Below are positions 33,971 through 46,799 of a stretch of 64,000 bases of DNA, in pieces (positions within the stretch are counted from its first letter, which is position 1; each line of letters starts with the position of its first letter). Source of the DNA: Dipteris shenzhenensis (Eukaryota > Polypodiophyta > Polypodiopsida > Gleicheniales); NCBI GenBank assembly GCA_047967505.1, contig CM106540.1, one strand, 5' to 3'. Position numbers and translations under genes: made by a program. The notes under the pieces are model-generated. The model saw only the letters and a program-made list of their open reading frames with translations, searched no databases and was not told the origin of the DNA.

Positions 33971-34259
33971 TGTTGGTAAACTGAAAGGAAAGCAAAGGGT
34001 GGACACAAACTCAGAATACTTGCATTATGGAATGAAGAAGAGTGAGGTCCTTAAGTAGGCACCTCATACATGCTCACTGACATCACTGATGACTTCAGAG
34101 CTCCACAATCATCTCCTCAATCTGCTCCTAGATTCTCTCAATCATCCTATGTGGCTCTTCCATGACCTAACTGTGCTTGTGGGCACCTAACTGTGCCTCT
34201 AGCACTCACACATAGAAACCAAGGTGTGCCTGAGGCATACACCTTGAGATATCCCATCA
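33971..34259 (-). repeat. 5' LTR of the small element
   Basis: 289 bases with TG...CA ends, followed on its outer side by GGTGG, the target duplication. Confidence 0.95.
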
Positions 34260-34264
34260 GGTGG

Positions 34265-37195
34265 CTGTTAATATCCTAGTGCAGACCATTCACTATGCTA
34301 GTGATAACTTATCCTGCACTACTACCGTGCTATCCCTACAATATTGCCATGCTATCCTAAAATTTGTTGCACGGTGCTATACTAAAAGAGTGCCCTTTAG
34401 ACTGTTTATCGTTTTGTGTTAACCATTAGATTTCATCCCATGATTGTTTTTAGTATATCCCAAACAAGGAGTCCTTGAGATGTAATTTGAAGTAAAGGAG
34501 TCTTTGAGATTGTAATCAATGCGATATGTGTGTAATCTATTCAATTGTTAATCTTCTCCAGAGTTTACTTGGGTAATGTTTTCTCAGCTATGTGACTAGA
34601 TAGTGTCCTTTGATCCACATCAGCACGATGATAATAATGAAATGAAAGATTTCGATTTGACAAGTAATGTGAGACAAAAGATTTACTAATGTGAGACTGA
34701 AAGATTTTGATTAGTGAACTAATGTGAGACGAAATATTTTAATTAGAAAACTAATGTGAGATGAAATATTTCAATTAGACATTTAACATGAGACTAAAGA
34801 ATGAGGTCGAGCTCAATGAACTCAAATATTTCGATAACTAAACTTACAAGAGACTAAAGATTGAGAAGGTCTGGCTCAATGAACTCTCTCCTTATTTAAG
34901 TGTAGTGCAAACACAACTAAGAGCAGCCTTGCTTGAAGACATAAGGTGAACCAATAAGTAAATACATACCATAAGTCATCAATAAGTTAATCGACAAAGA
35001 AGGAACAAACCGCTAGTCTAGCAAGACCTTGCATGTACTCATAATTATAGATGAGTATAAAAAACAAAGTAGATGTACTCATCGTGTAGGTATCGAATGT
35101 GCATTTAGTCCATTGGATTGTATCTAGGCACTTGTGCAAATGTGCATGTACTCAGAGACACAACTGAGTGTGATGAAAGAGAACATATGAGCTCACCGTG
35201 AAAATAAACAAGTGCCTTGAAAACGATAAGAAAACATGTAAGAAGCACCTTCACATATGTGAAGTAATGTATCCAAGAAGTAATGATATCAAAGCTAAAT
35301 AGAAAAGAAACATTGAAAGAAAACATGTTAGCATGTTAACAACGTAATCATTTGGCAAGTCCTTTTCTTCCATAGGATGGACCAACTTATGAAAGTGAAG
35401 CTAGTGTTGAATACATGACGAGCAAGTCAAGCAAGATGTTAGCTTGTAAGAGAGAAAGAAACATTAGATCAACATTTGCTTTTGGATATCAAGGACACCT
35501 ACATGATCTTTACCCTACTCCAGATCAAATACAATGGATGGCCTATAGGCATGATTGATTAACAAAAGATGAAAGAGAACGTGCTTTCAAAATCATAAGA
35601 TAATCGAAAGTAACTCTCACCTTCAAAATAACATAAAACATTTAGGAAATAAAAAGTAAATGATAAGATAATCGAAGAAAATCTAGCCTTCAAAACAATA
35701 CAAAATATTTTGGAAGCTCCTTTGAATCAATCAGCTCATGCTGAAAGTAAAGCTTGATATAGAATATTTGGCAAGTCTCTTTAATCAAGATTCATGGAAA
35801 CTTAAAGTTGCAGTTTAACTTGTTAGCAAAACATAATAATACATGTATTATCATTACAAATAAAACACCAAGCATATGAATGTAGTGGAATACAAATAAC
35901 ATAACCTTTCAAGTGGAATATAAGAACAAAGCATTGTACTAAACCACGATGATATCATGGTTCCCAATCATGTACAACATTAAAGAAAGTTGGTTTATCT
36001 CTATACCAATAGGCAAAGAAAAGCTCCAACACATAGATGCATGTCCTAGTGATGCTGAAAAACAATCAAGTTTTGTGAGGCACCCGAGCATAGATACAAA
36101 GCACTTACACAAAGACTCAGCAAGCGATGAACAAAATAAGAAGCTGGTCAGTAAAGGATGTACTAAATAAAAACTAGCTTAATATATGTAGAGCATCATT
36201 GGCTTTTACGTTTACAAAAGCAGCATGAAACCACAAGTGTTGAAGCGCTAACTCTTATTTTCACTGATGACCTAATAGAAATCAAAAAATTGCTTTCATA
36301 TGGTAGATAACCTTTTGTCCAAGTGATTTTCTCAATCGGCTTTCTGGTCTATTGAACGTATGTAATTATCACTACAAAAGCATGTAGATTGGGCTACTGC
36401 CTCACTCTTCACGACAAGATTGAGACTCTATTTGGCATTGATTAGATAAGATCTTGATCCTAAAAGATTGACTATGCTTACAACAACGATCATGCGCTCA
36501 TGGTTTTTATGGATATGACCGGTGGGTGTTGGGTCTCCTCTTCATCTAAAATTTTATGGAGTCCTATAGCTAAAGAAGTTTGCTTTATGTGATTGAGCAT
36601 CTTATTTCTCCATGTGGGAATGTAAAAGCATGATATGCCAGTGTGTTAAATCCAAGGGAACATAAATACTGAGTGCAACATGGTGTGATCAATTGGTGGA
36701 GACTGAAAGCGGGAGGGCAACATGGTATCAGGTAGCTTCTTATCATTAAGTATATTTTTTGATTGCATTTGCTTTTGCTTCAAATATTGTTGATTCTATG
36801 AAAGTATGAACGTTTTCCATTCTCATGTCCTAGATCAAGTCCTCTCTAGTTATGGGTGTTCATCTTCCCATCCAAACACTGTTCTACCAGTTTATTGTTG
36901 ACAACAAGTAGCAAAAAGAAATAACCATAACTTTCTTACCTGAAATCGGAATATAGTGATCCAACTAGTCAAAATAATCGGTGCATATGCTTTGAATAAG
37001 CCATCGTGGGCCATTTTCATCAATCATTACCACAGTCCTAATTTTCAATGCATCTTTGATAACTTTTCCATATCAACTCAAAACCTAGCGATCAAGTAGT
37101 CGAAACAATCAGAATGAACATTATGTGAATGATCGTGTTGCAAGATTAACAAAAAACATGTCGCTTTCTCCTCAAAATCACGCTAGAGCATAGCC
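34265..37195. other. AT-rich stretch without a recognised gene
   Basis: No coding similarity was recognised on either strand. It holds a degenerate tandem repeat (34665-34800) and short AT-rich repeats. Similar phrases such as AAGAAAACATGTTAG and GATAATCGAA recur at 35200-35700. Confidence 0.5.
34665..34800 (+). repeat. degenerate tandem repeat, about 38-bp unit
   Basis: Four to five units share CTAATGTGAGAC.GAAAGATTTTGATTAG-like text with substitutions and small indels. Confidence 0.7.
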
Positions 37196-37196
37196 A

Positions 37197-37440
37197 GGCT
37201 CTGATACCATGTTGAGAGGAAGAGAAAGAGGAGAGAGATGGACACAAAAGAGTTGCTCTCAAGGAAACAATTCTATTCATAAATCATAGGCATATATATA
37301 GTTGAGAAGTAGGCTAAGTTAGGGCAAGCTATATATAGCTCTAACAGTAGCAAGCTATGGTTTGCAACTCAGTTCCAACCAAGGACTTAGACTAGCAAAT
37401 GTCTAATACAACCTTGTACATTTTGTAACATGATGGCTCA
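37197..37440 (-). repeat. Copia-type LTR remnant with tRNA-Met primer site
   Basis: The minus strand reads TGGTATCAGAGCC at 37197-37211, preceded by an LTR-like segment ending CTTTCTCTTCCTCTCAACA. The adjoining minus-strand interior (below 37196) shows no gag. The other LTR is not found in the window. Probably a decayed element or a deletion derivative. The LTR's outer end is not defined. Confidence 0.6.
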
Positions 37441-38119
37441 TAACATGGTAGTTTTTTTATATTATTGAGTCAGTCCATGATGAGCACTTAAATATTGTTT
37501 GTATAATTTGAAATTAAGTACTTTGTTTAAATAAGTGTCATGTTGCTATGATTTAATGTGACAAGTATCATGTTGATAAGTGTTATACTACTATGATTGA
37601 ATGTGATAAGTGCTATGTTGCTATTCTTTAATGTGGTTTAATGCAATCATCATTATTTTAAATACGTTCAGACGTCCTTGATGTTTAATTATCATTTTTA
37701 AGGGTTAATTTTAGGATTGATATGAGCATAGAGTAACATAACGTACCCACATAGGAGCATCCCAAGGTGTCTATGGACATACTTCCAAAGGAGCCTATAG
37801 CTACACATCGTGAGGATTTTTGAAACCCACAAGATCATTTAGGGTATCAAGAGGCCAATTTGGCTGAGCAACGAAATCATGCTGAGGCTTAAGAAATTTT
37901 GAATGAGACACGAGAGATGATTAGAAGGGAAGGATTAGGTGTGTTGGTCACAGGTCTAGTAGCGGATGATGATTCCATGCAAGGCAAGCCACTATCTCTT
38001 CGAAAAGTGGCCAAGATTTGTCCAAGTGAGTTTGTAAGAAACACTCCATTTCTTTGAAGTGGGCATGCTAGAAATAAGTACTCATATCCCAAGTTATCTG
38101 ATGTGCTTACTTGATTGTG
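37441..38119. other. stretch without a recognised gene
   Basis: Short repeated phrases such as GTGACAAGTATCATGTTG and GTGATAAGTGCTATGTTG occur near 37530-37625. No coding similarity was seen. Confidence 0.5.
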
Positions 38120-38520
38120 ATAGTGGGAGCTAGCACTATAGCTACTAACTAGCATATGACATTGTTAATCAACCTTGCTTTTGCTATCTAGCATATGATA
38201 GTGGTAACCAGCAATGTAGGCTCCTAGCAACAAGTATTACAATGCTAACAAGCATTTCATGTGCTAATTACTACCATATGATAGTGGTAAATAGGTAAAA
38301 GTGAGAGTGTCAACCAAGATATGATAGTGGCAACCAACATATGACACTAGTAAGTAGCATATGTCAGAGGTAACCAACAAACTAGGTGCTATCAAGATCT
38401 ACAAAGTGTTAACTAGCATAAAGAATTGGCCATCAACATTTCAAGTGCTAACTAGCATATGACAATGGTAACTAGCACATCACGTGCTAGCTAACATATG
38501 AAAATGGTAACCAACACATT
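38120..38520 (+). repeat. degenerate minisatellite CTAGCATATGA.A.TGGTAAC
   Basis: About ten diverged units of 20-45 bases based on CTA(G/C)CATATGA(C/T)A.TGGTAAC, alternating with AGTGCTAACTAGCA-type phrases. Confidence 0.75.
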
Positions 38521-39954
38521 AAGTTCTTCATGTATAATGCATTTTATGAGATTGTACTTGAGGCTCATTGAGTAGCTGCACTGGGTGGATGATGTACTTT
38601 TTGTTGGCTCTAAAACAATAAACATCCTTCTTATTGGGGGAAACATGTGTTTCATTCTCCCAAATCGGAGTGTGTAAGTTCCTTTGTTTCATCGATGATT
38701 GGGCTAGTGTAGTGTTGCTTCCAACATGCAGCCAATGACAACAGTCCATTACCATCATCAGCTTGGGCATGCAATCTCAATCTTTCCTGATACAAGCTAT
38801 GCCAACGAGCTTTGAGAACTCTTTAGACCTTTCATGAAGGAATTCCCTGATTAGAGTTCATCAACATTCACAATGCACTTTTCTTCAAAACTTACCCATC
38901 TTTGGAAGCTGTTTGCCTCACAATGACCAATGTGATGTACACATTCTCTCTGAGGCATGCTTGGACGTTAGCTATTTCTCTTGATGATACATCACAAAGT
39001 ACTTGCACTTGACTATATTGAAGTATTATATTAAAAATTTCACATTTGAAGTTATCTAGCTATGCTGACATCCTATCATTAAAGAATTTCACAGAATCGT
39101 TTACAATTCTCCGCTTATGCACTTCATTAAGTTAATGTACACTACCCTCCCTCTTGTGTTCATCTCATGCCCATTGTTTCCTTTTCTTTGTAGCCTCATA
39201 ATTCCTTATAATGATATCCCATGTGTTGCATCATTGCATCTTTCTATGTCGTATATTGCATTAAGTCATCAATTTGGTTGGTATGATCTACAAACCTACA
39301 ATTAAGTGTAAGCTAAAACTAAGTAATGCTTTAAATGACAAATAATATCAACCAAGAATCCATGCATAATTTTTCATCAGTAGATGTCATATCCATAATG
39401 CCAAGTCCAAGAATAAAAGAATATATAAGCAGTAGCATCAAGTTTGCTGGCCATGTAACTTGTTGCATAGATAGTGCTGCTAATTGAAATCTCTTTCATT
39501 GCCCAAGCCATCTCAAAAAACTATCATCAACCAGAGCATGAGACTATGGGGAGCATGGCGTTTGATCAATCACACATAAAAATATCTACATGAAATATTA
39601 AAGTAAACAAAATGGCTTACAGCTTATAGGTTTCAAAGCGACTTCATAGGCTTGCAATAAGTTGGACACCTGCTTCGAAATCTATGTCCTTGCTTCAAGA
39701 CTACAATAAAGTTATAGCCTTGCTTACCAAGGCTTTAATAAAGTTGTTTTATAGATATCACTCCTTTCTATGTTTGTCAAGAATTCAAGCCCCGCTTCCA
39801 CACTGCTCACAAGGCCTTCTATCTTAATCGTGTACCTGCCTCAAAAGATCCATGGCAAGTTGTGAGTATGAGATCGATAGAGATGCATGAGCTCATGAGA
39901 TGGAAATGCAGCCCAAAGATATGCTGCCCACCCATGGGATTCACTCTTCATGAA
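38521..39954. other. stretch without a recognised gene
   Basis: Open frames up to 80 codons occur, but none has recognisable motifs. Two phrases near 39640-39760 (CTTGCAATAAGTTG and related) are loosely repeated. Confidence 0.45.
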
Positions 39955-40345
39955 AGGGGGACGTTACCTGCATGCATGAACTTCAAGAAGACCCCCTATT
40001 TAAGATCGATGTAGGATGATAAAACACCCCTATTTAAGCTTATAAGATACCACCAAAATTCTATTATGTCCCCCCTTTCCTTAAATCTACGTTCTTTCTC
40101 AAGCATTTAGATCACACAATAAGAAAATTTAGATTACTTTCCTATGACTATTTAAAACCATACACAAAACCAAACTTGTTTGGACTAGTTATCCAAGATA
40201 GTCTATACTATGTCCCCCCCTCTTAAATATGGCATGGGCCCCCTAACTTAAATTCAATATTGGGAAAAAATAAAAGGCCCCCCACCCCTAATGTATAAGC
40301 TTATGCCTCATTTAAAAAAACCCCCCTATTGTACACTCACGTGGT
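39955..40345. repeat. segment rich in C-runs and TTTAAG
   Basis: At least eight runs of five to seven C lie within 390 bases, several as CCCCCTATTTAAG or CCCCCCTCTTAAAT. The style resembles the dispersed repeat copies at 18105, 43045 and 51100. No common end could be fixed. Confidence 0.4.
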
Positions 40346-40530
40346 ATCATAAGTTTCCTTTTGTGAATCCCCCGGGGCTGCCCATTGCTCTACTAACTAG
40401 TGGACGAGGAGAAAGGGGGGGTTACTCAATAACCCAACTACCCATTGGAAACAATTTGTGTTTGTGACAAGAGAGAGAGGGTTTGGGTTGTGAATCCTAA
40501 AGTTGGATAGGGAAGAAGAAAGAGTGCATC

Positions 40531-40532
<2 letters not shown>

Positions 40533-40606
<74 letters not shown>
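40533..40606 (+). repeat. compound microsatellite (TG)n(AG)n
   Basis: About 18 TG units (40533-40568) run directly into about 19 AG units (40569-40606). Confidence 0.95.
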
Positions 40607-40608
<2 letters not shown>

Positions 40609-40609
40609 C

Positions 40610-41439
40610 ATGTTGGAGTGGACTGTAACTACCCTTAAAAATTTGGCTTGCTTTGAAACAAAGAGAACATGTTCTAAGAAAAGGTGCTTGTTAGCATTGT
40701 CCATGGACATGTTATTTTGTGTTAGCTAACTTGCTTACACCCTATAGGTTTGGGTGGGGTTAGAATCTCCATTGATCAAGATCCATCAACATGCCACCCA
40801 AAAGATAAGTTCTTGTAATGTTGTCACCTAGAATGTTGTTGAACTAATTAATGAATGCCACATTTGCAACATAGAGTCTTGAATTGACTTTGTTTTATTT
40901 TGCTTCTTACTATTGAGTGTTGTCCCGAGATCTTTCTTATTGACTTCTTGATAGCTTCTTCGCAAAACCAATAAAGGAAGCCATGTTCACAATAGTTGGA
41001 ATAGCCCATTGCAAATTGGTTGCCATCTTTGAGCTATTTTGCTCAAAGTGCAAAGAAATTAATGAAGCATCCTTAGTAGGCATTCTTGCTAGGTTCCAAG
41101 GTGAAATTCTAAGATTTCTTAGTGGCTAGAGGATGAATATCCTTATAGCCACCTCCAACGCTTTCTTCGAGTTTACAGGCAATGAGTGCAAATTTGTCTA
41201 TTGTGGCATCTATTATACTATTAAGTAAACTTGGATTTTGGCTATCAATCCCATCAGTCTCTAGCTTGCATGCCTATGCTTATGTTTCAATTATTACTTC
41301 ATGGTTGGAATCCTACTATGGTAGAGTAACCCTCACCACCTAGTGCTACCTCTATAGAACACTCACCTTCTCAAATCTCTCTCAAGGGATCTATTTGACT
41401 TTATTCTTGGGGTTTCTTAGGTAGCCAAGCTTGCTAAGA
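40610..41439. other. stretch without a recognised gene
   Basis: No coding similarity. It may include decayed gag of the Gypsy remnant that follows, but no motif supports this. Confidence 0.4.
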
Positions 41440-44400
41440 AAGTAAATGGGAAGGAAACCATGGTGGAATTGCCACTGCAACCACATTTGGTCATACAGTC
41501 AATCGAGCAAGGTGAAGATTCAAGGTGAAGATTCAACAAGCAAGTCCTAAACTAACCAAGTACCATTGAGTACCCAAGTTTAGAAATGATTTGAGCATGG
41601 GAAACCTTACGCAATGTCTAGATCAACATCATGATGCTTGAATTATTAAAGCTTGCATTCTATTTTTGAGAGTTTTTCTACAACTGCTTTGACCCGAGGA
41701 GAATTCACCTGTCATATATTCTCTTGTTACCATTATGGGATGTGGAAGTTTAGGTCATCACTATCAAATTCAAAAAGAAGGATGCACCTAGTGTGATCAT
41801 GGATGGTGGTTAGGAGTTATTATTATCTCAAAGGACATGGTCAAGGGCCTAAAGCTCAAGAACTTGAAGCCTTGTCCCTTTTGAGTATGCACGGTAGGTC
41901 AGTGATGATTGGTTGAGCACAAAAGCATGCTCCCTAATGCTGTCATCGCCATCATAGGAATGCATTATAGAGTAATTTTGATTGTCATTTGTTTGGATAT
42001 GAATGCCTATCCAACTTTGTTGGGTAGACCATGGTTGGAAAGTGCCAAGGTATTGCATGATTGGGAATTTGAGATTATGACAGTCCAAACTGGGGATTTG
42101 GAGGTCAAAGGTCAATTCCCACAAGATGTTGAGTCTCAATTGATGGAAATGAAAATCTTACCTATGGGAGAGAGATCAACAAATTCTAGGTGGCTACCAA
42201 CAGCTAGTTGAGGCCAAGCTCACTATAACGTGTATTGATTTTGATAAATTTATTCCTATACCAATTTAGAAACTCATTTTGGTTACCACCAAGGAGCCAT
42301 GCACAGTTGTGGAAAGTGCTCATTTATTTGATGATAAACTCCTAGCAGTCAAAAGCCTTTTTCTATAATATAAAGATGTCTTTCCATGGAGATGAACGAA
42401 TTTGCAAGAAGTACCTCTTGAGATATATCAGCATTGCATTCCATTGATACCAAATTCCAAGACATTTTGTCAACAAAGATACATGATGAATGCTAACTAT
42501 GCCAAGAAAGTCAAATATGAGCTTGATCAGCTCATCTGAGTAGGGTTCATTTACGCATTTGATCAAAGTGATTGGCTATTTCCAACTATAGTGTTGCCCA
42601 AAAAGAATGAAAATATTTTATTTTATGTGGATTATTGGAAGCTCAGACATGTTGGATTCTTTTTCGACTCCTTTGACAAGGTTGTAGGACAAAAGATGTA
42701 TTCATGCATGGGATGGCTATAGTGGGTACGATTAGTAGAGAATTCCCTTTATCATAGATTGGGGCACATATGCCTACAAAGTCATGCCATTTGGTTTGCG
42801 TAGTGCAGCGCCAACTTTTTAAAGGTTCATGGCTGAGACTTTTAGAGGTTCATGGTTGAGACTTTTTAGAGGTTCATGGTTGACACTTTTTTAGAGTATT
42901 CAAACAAGCTTACTGACATTTACTTGGATGATTTATGTGTATACTTTGGAATATCTATACATTTGGCTTCCCTAAAAATTCCTTTTTCCCAAGTGTAAGA
43001 AAGTAGGAATATCCTTGAACTTGGACAATTGTGTTTTTCTCTCTAGAGGGTCACTCATAGATATGTAAGCATAGTATGTGGCCTCAACAAAACCCCCTTT
43101 TTACACATATTTCTCATACATAAGGGTATCATATAAAGGGGTTATTCACAAATTTAATAGAAAAAGGGTGTGTTTTATTTATGATAAATTTTTAGATAAG
43201 GGGTTTTACACATAGACCTTGAATGCACATGATATATAGAGTTTATACATAGTTGAGGTTTTCTATATGAAGATTGGTGTGTTGCTTGAACATATTATTT
43301 CCAAAGAAGGTATTCGGTCCGCCGAGCCAAGTAAGATCTAAGAAATCAAGAAAATGCTTGAACCAGAGAACTTAACATAGCTTGGATCCTTTATTGGATT
43401 CATCAACTTGTATAGATGGTTCGTGAAGGGTTTTACTAAGATTGCAACATCTTTATATGTGTTGACTAAGAAATATACCACGTTCAAATGGACTATGGAG
43501 TTTTTAAAAACATTTTGTGAACTAAATGATCATTCGAGACACAAATTTTTGAATAACCTTGGTTGGATGTGATTTTTCATGTCAATGTTAATGCATTAGG
43601 TTATGCAATTGGTAGTATTTTGGCACAACTAGATGGCAAATTGGATTACCCGCTCTATTGTGCCAGTCAATTGATGATTCCACTTCGATTGTAATTACAA
43701 AAATTCTAAGTTGGGGTGGTGTACAGTGTCCAAATATTTAGACACAATTTGCTTGTGGTAACCCATTTGTCTTGTATGTGGAGCACCAAGTTTTATTTAT
43801 TCAATTAACAAAATCGTTATTTAGGGATACTTGGTGAGATGGAAGATATTACTATATGAATTTGATTTCAAGAAAAATCATAAGTTAGGGAAGTCCCATG
43901 CAGGGAGTAATAACTAAAATTATGATGTTGAGTGTTTGCCGTAGATTTTTTTGAGACCGAGTATGATGAAGTGATTCAATATTTGTCACAAGGCACATTT
44001 ACTAAGTAAATACCATGATATAATAATAGGGCATTGAAATCTTGGACATATTATAATCTAATTGGTGGCCAATTGTATCACCAAGGTATAGATGGAATAT
44101 TGTGCTAGTGGGTCCTGCCACATGAGCTAGTGATGGTACTCACTAAGATGCATATTGGTTCTACTGGAGGTCACTTTAATGGTAAGCTAGTAGCTTCAAA
44201 AGTACTACAAGAAGGATTATGGTGGAGTACTCTATTTTGAGATTAACAATGATCTTGATGTGTTGAATGTGATGTGTTCCAAAGAACATTCATTTGCTTC
44301 CACAGAATCACATACCATTACAACCAAGTCAACCATGGGAAGCATTTCGAAAATGGGTTTGTATCATGTTGGTCCTTTCCATAATGTGGCGTAATTCACG

Positions 44401-44570
44401 TAGAAAACTTACATTATTATGGCCACAAATTATGCTACAAAGTGGGAAGATGCTAAAGCACTATGAGACAACTCAGCATAAAGTTCATCTTTGAGAACAT
44501 CATTTGCAGGTATGGCTATCCAATCGAGTTGGTCAGCACACACTTCATGAATGATGTGTTCCAAACTAGG
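41440..44570 (+). pseudogene. strongly decayed Ty3/Gypsy pol
   Basis: Ordered motifs in shifting frames on the plus strand. Protease end: YPTLLGRPWLESAKVLHDWE (42010-42070). RT: DQLI-VGFIYAFDQSDWLFP (about 42520-42585), TIVLPKKNENILFYVDYWKL, GTYAYKVMPFGLRSAAPTF (about 42770), YLDDLCVYF (about 42920-42947). After a foreign repeat come LLEHIISKEGI (about 43275) and SFIGFINLYRWFVKGFTKIA (about 43390-43450). Integrase: IIMATNYATKWEDAKAL (about 44412-44465) and RYGYPIELVS (about 44510). Stops are dense, so this is an old copy. No LTRs were identified. Confidence 0.8.
43045..43262 (+). repeat. short dispersed repeat inserted in the Gypsy remnant
   Basis: Gypsy coding similarity stops after a phrase like CVFLSLE (about 43035) and resumes at LLEHIISKEGI (43275). 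The approximately 220 bases between include GGGGTT and AACCCCC runs and end CCTTGAATGCACATGATATATAGAGTTTATAC-like text. That end resembles 51262-51300. CCTCAAC near its left and GTTGAGG near its right form short inverted ends. Confidence 0.6.
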
Positions 44571-46799
44571 TCTAATAGTATAAAAAATCAAGAGTACTAA
44601 ATTCCTAAATTAAAATAAATATCCAACAATTTTATTTTATAAAACATTGCATCCAACATAGAAAAACACAAAAAGTTCTCTAGTATAACATGCAAAAGTA
44701 TTCACAGGTACAAAATTATACCAAAATAGTACATTTGATACCTAACAAAAAAAAATAGTATTTGAGACACTCTATTGTGCTTAGAACCAACCCTGATGAC
44801 CAAGTTCATGGTGATTCACCAAGTTGAAAGACGATCAGTATCCCTAGTGAAATGGTCAAGCCAAGTCCACCACTAATAAAATTCTCAAGTCATTTTGTAG
44901 AGTTGTCCTAGTTAGGAGTCTAGAAGACCACAATCACAGAGGATCTTCTTGACTCTTGCAGAGCCAGTTAGAATCCTTGTTGGATATCACTAGATTTAAT
45001 TTGACAAACAGTTTCTCCTTCAGGGTGTTAAAGCTACCACCCATCCCTTTGGATAGATCATTCTAGTGCCAAGCAATGTGCAATATGATAGATTCTTTGA
45101 GGAGAAGGGCTACTCTATATCTCGAGAGTACCTCATCAACAAAACCCTATATCTCAACATCTAACCCTTTTCCAAATTTTCTTTCGAGTATATTGAGCTA
45201 AATAAGAGTGCAAGTAATACTCCCAAGAATAGGTTTCCAAGTTAGTATTAGCTTATGAATATAAAGTTCCAATTGATTGGCTTTCTTTCTTCCAAAAGAA
45301 CTCAAGCAGCAACTCCAAGAAATCAGTAGGTAGCAAGGGCCAAGTGCATTGCAAGCTCAATAGGCATCTGTACATAGACGGGAGAGGTACCTTCTCTAGG
45401 TGTTGGTGGCCTTGGAAGATTGGCTTGGGTCCTCTTTTCTCTCTTTGATGGACTAACCTAGGTCATCGGGTCTAGCTTTAGAGAACAAACCTACTAACTA
45501 AGCCTCTCTCCAAGTCGATAAAATTCATTTTCAAGTCCTTGTCATCAACATCTACACCTCTCCTCATCCATAGAATCTAGACTCGTTACCTCCTCTAAAG
45601 ACTCTAGCTTGCCCAAAGCCTTAGAAACTCATGGCCCCTCCTCCTACTAAAGAAAGCTCCACCATTCCTTTTCCTCTAGCCAAAGAAATGGTGCATGAGG
45701 ACACTACACAATAACCTCACATTCATGTTGGAGATTATCCCAAGTGATGAGGATCCTAATGATGAAAGGACATGCAGGCATGGTTGAGAAAAAGGAAGTG
45801 GAAAAGGCAGTAGCAAAATTCTTGGCCTAGTAGTACAGGGATGTAGAAGACCCCAACAAGAAAGGGATAGTAATTGGGAAAAGGGGTAACAAAGAAGTTT
45901 GAGAAGGTTGCTAAAGATTAGCTAGTCATGACAACACACAGATCCCTAAGGCAAAAATGTAGACATAGAGGAGTTTGGTGCTAGGGACTCCAAGAAGGTA
46001 GTGGTGGATGAATAGTTGCCATTGACGACTGTGCTTGACCTAAAATGAAAAAAGATTGTTATTGATCTACCAATCCCAGTACATGGGTTGTACTCAAACA
46101 ACCTTACGAGGCTATAGAGCTTGGTACCCAAGAAGTTGAGACCACTCTAAGTAGCCAAAAATTTTTGAGGGCTATTGTTACCCCAATCCACCCAAAGATG
46201 TGATCCTATTATCAACATCTCAGAGAGTCACAATGGGTGAAGGCATCAATCAATTGTTTTGATTCGATGATGATGGTGCCAGATTAGAGATGAATCCCTA
46301 ACCGCCCGCTACTTGCACTCTACATCATGTGGGCAAACATTGGGTACCTCCTCAAGCTCTCACACACAACAAGTGGAATTTGACCAGCAGCTTGAAGATT
46401 TTTATGATTTGATACTTCTGGAGCAATGGCTCTGAGTATCCCATTGTGGAGAGGCAAAGGTGGGACGAGTGGATTAGGATCGGTAGGATCAATCTATTAC
46501 AAGGCATTGTAGTAGATAGGAAACTGGTCACATCCAGATACATGGCACAAATCATTAAGTACTAGAACAATGACGGGAATGATGTCCTATCCATTCAAAA
46601 TGGGCTCAGCTTTAAAAGCCCACTATGGCAAAGTTTGAGTAGCCACCTCAAAAAGTTGTTCTACTAGAAGAGACACCTGGACACCCATCTCAACAAACTA
46701 TTGAGTATGAGTCTCCACTTTAGCTCGTGACTCGATTGTACGTGGGCCCGAAGGGTCAAGGTATAGCTTGAAGGGTCTGAGTCCCCACTTCAGGTCATG
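44571..46799. other. stretch with decayed repeats, no clear gene
   Basis: The minus strand at about 45000-45150 reads phrases like LLLKESI and LSKGMGGSFNTLKEKLF, suggestive of a Gypsy gag middle, but stops are frequent. A plus-strand frame near 46330-46560 contains EYPIVERQRWDEWIRIGRIN, which I cannot place. Confidence 0.35.

Larger units (their letters stand above)
32052..34259 (-). mobile_element. young non-autonomous LTR retrotransposon (TR-GAG/LARD-like)
   Basis: A 2208-bp element with two nearly identical 288-289-bp LTRs, a perfect 5-bp target duplication GGTGG (32047-32051 and 34260-34264), an exact tRNA-Met primer site and a polypurine tract. Its interior of about 1.63 kb has no protease, RT or integrase. 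The only protein-like frame carries a zinc knuckle. Near-identical LTRs and the clean target duplication indicate recent insertion by enzymes supplied from another element. Plant elements with only a Gag-type protein have been described as TR-GAG; smaller ones without coding are TRIMs. Confidence 0.9.

Noticed and set aside
40370-40440. TAGTTAGTAGAGCA on the minus strand resembling a tRNA D arm
   Set aside because: No matching acceptor stem, anticodon arm or T arm was found.
40438-40729. Open frames with alternating Cys-Val, Glu-Arg, Ser-Leu and His-Thr runs
   Set aside because: They arise from the (TG)n(AG)n microsatellite read in different frames.
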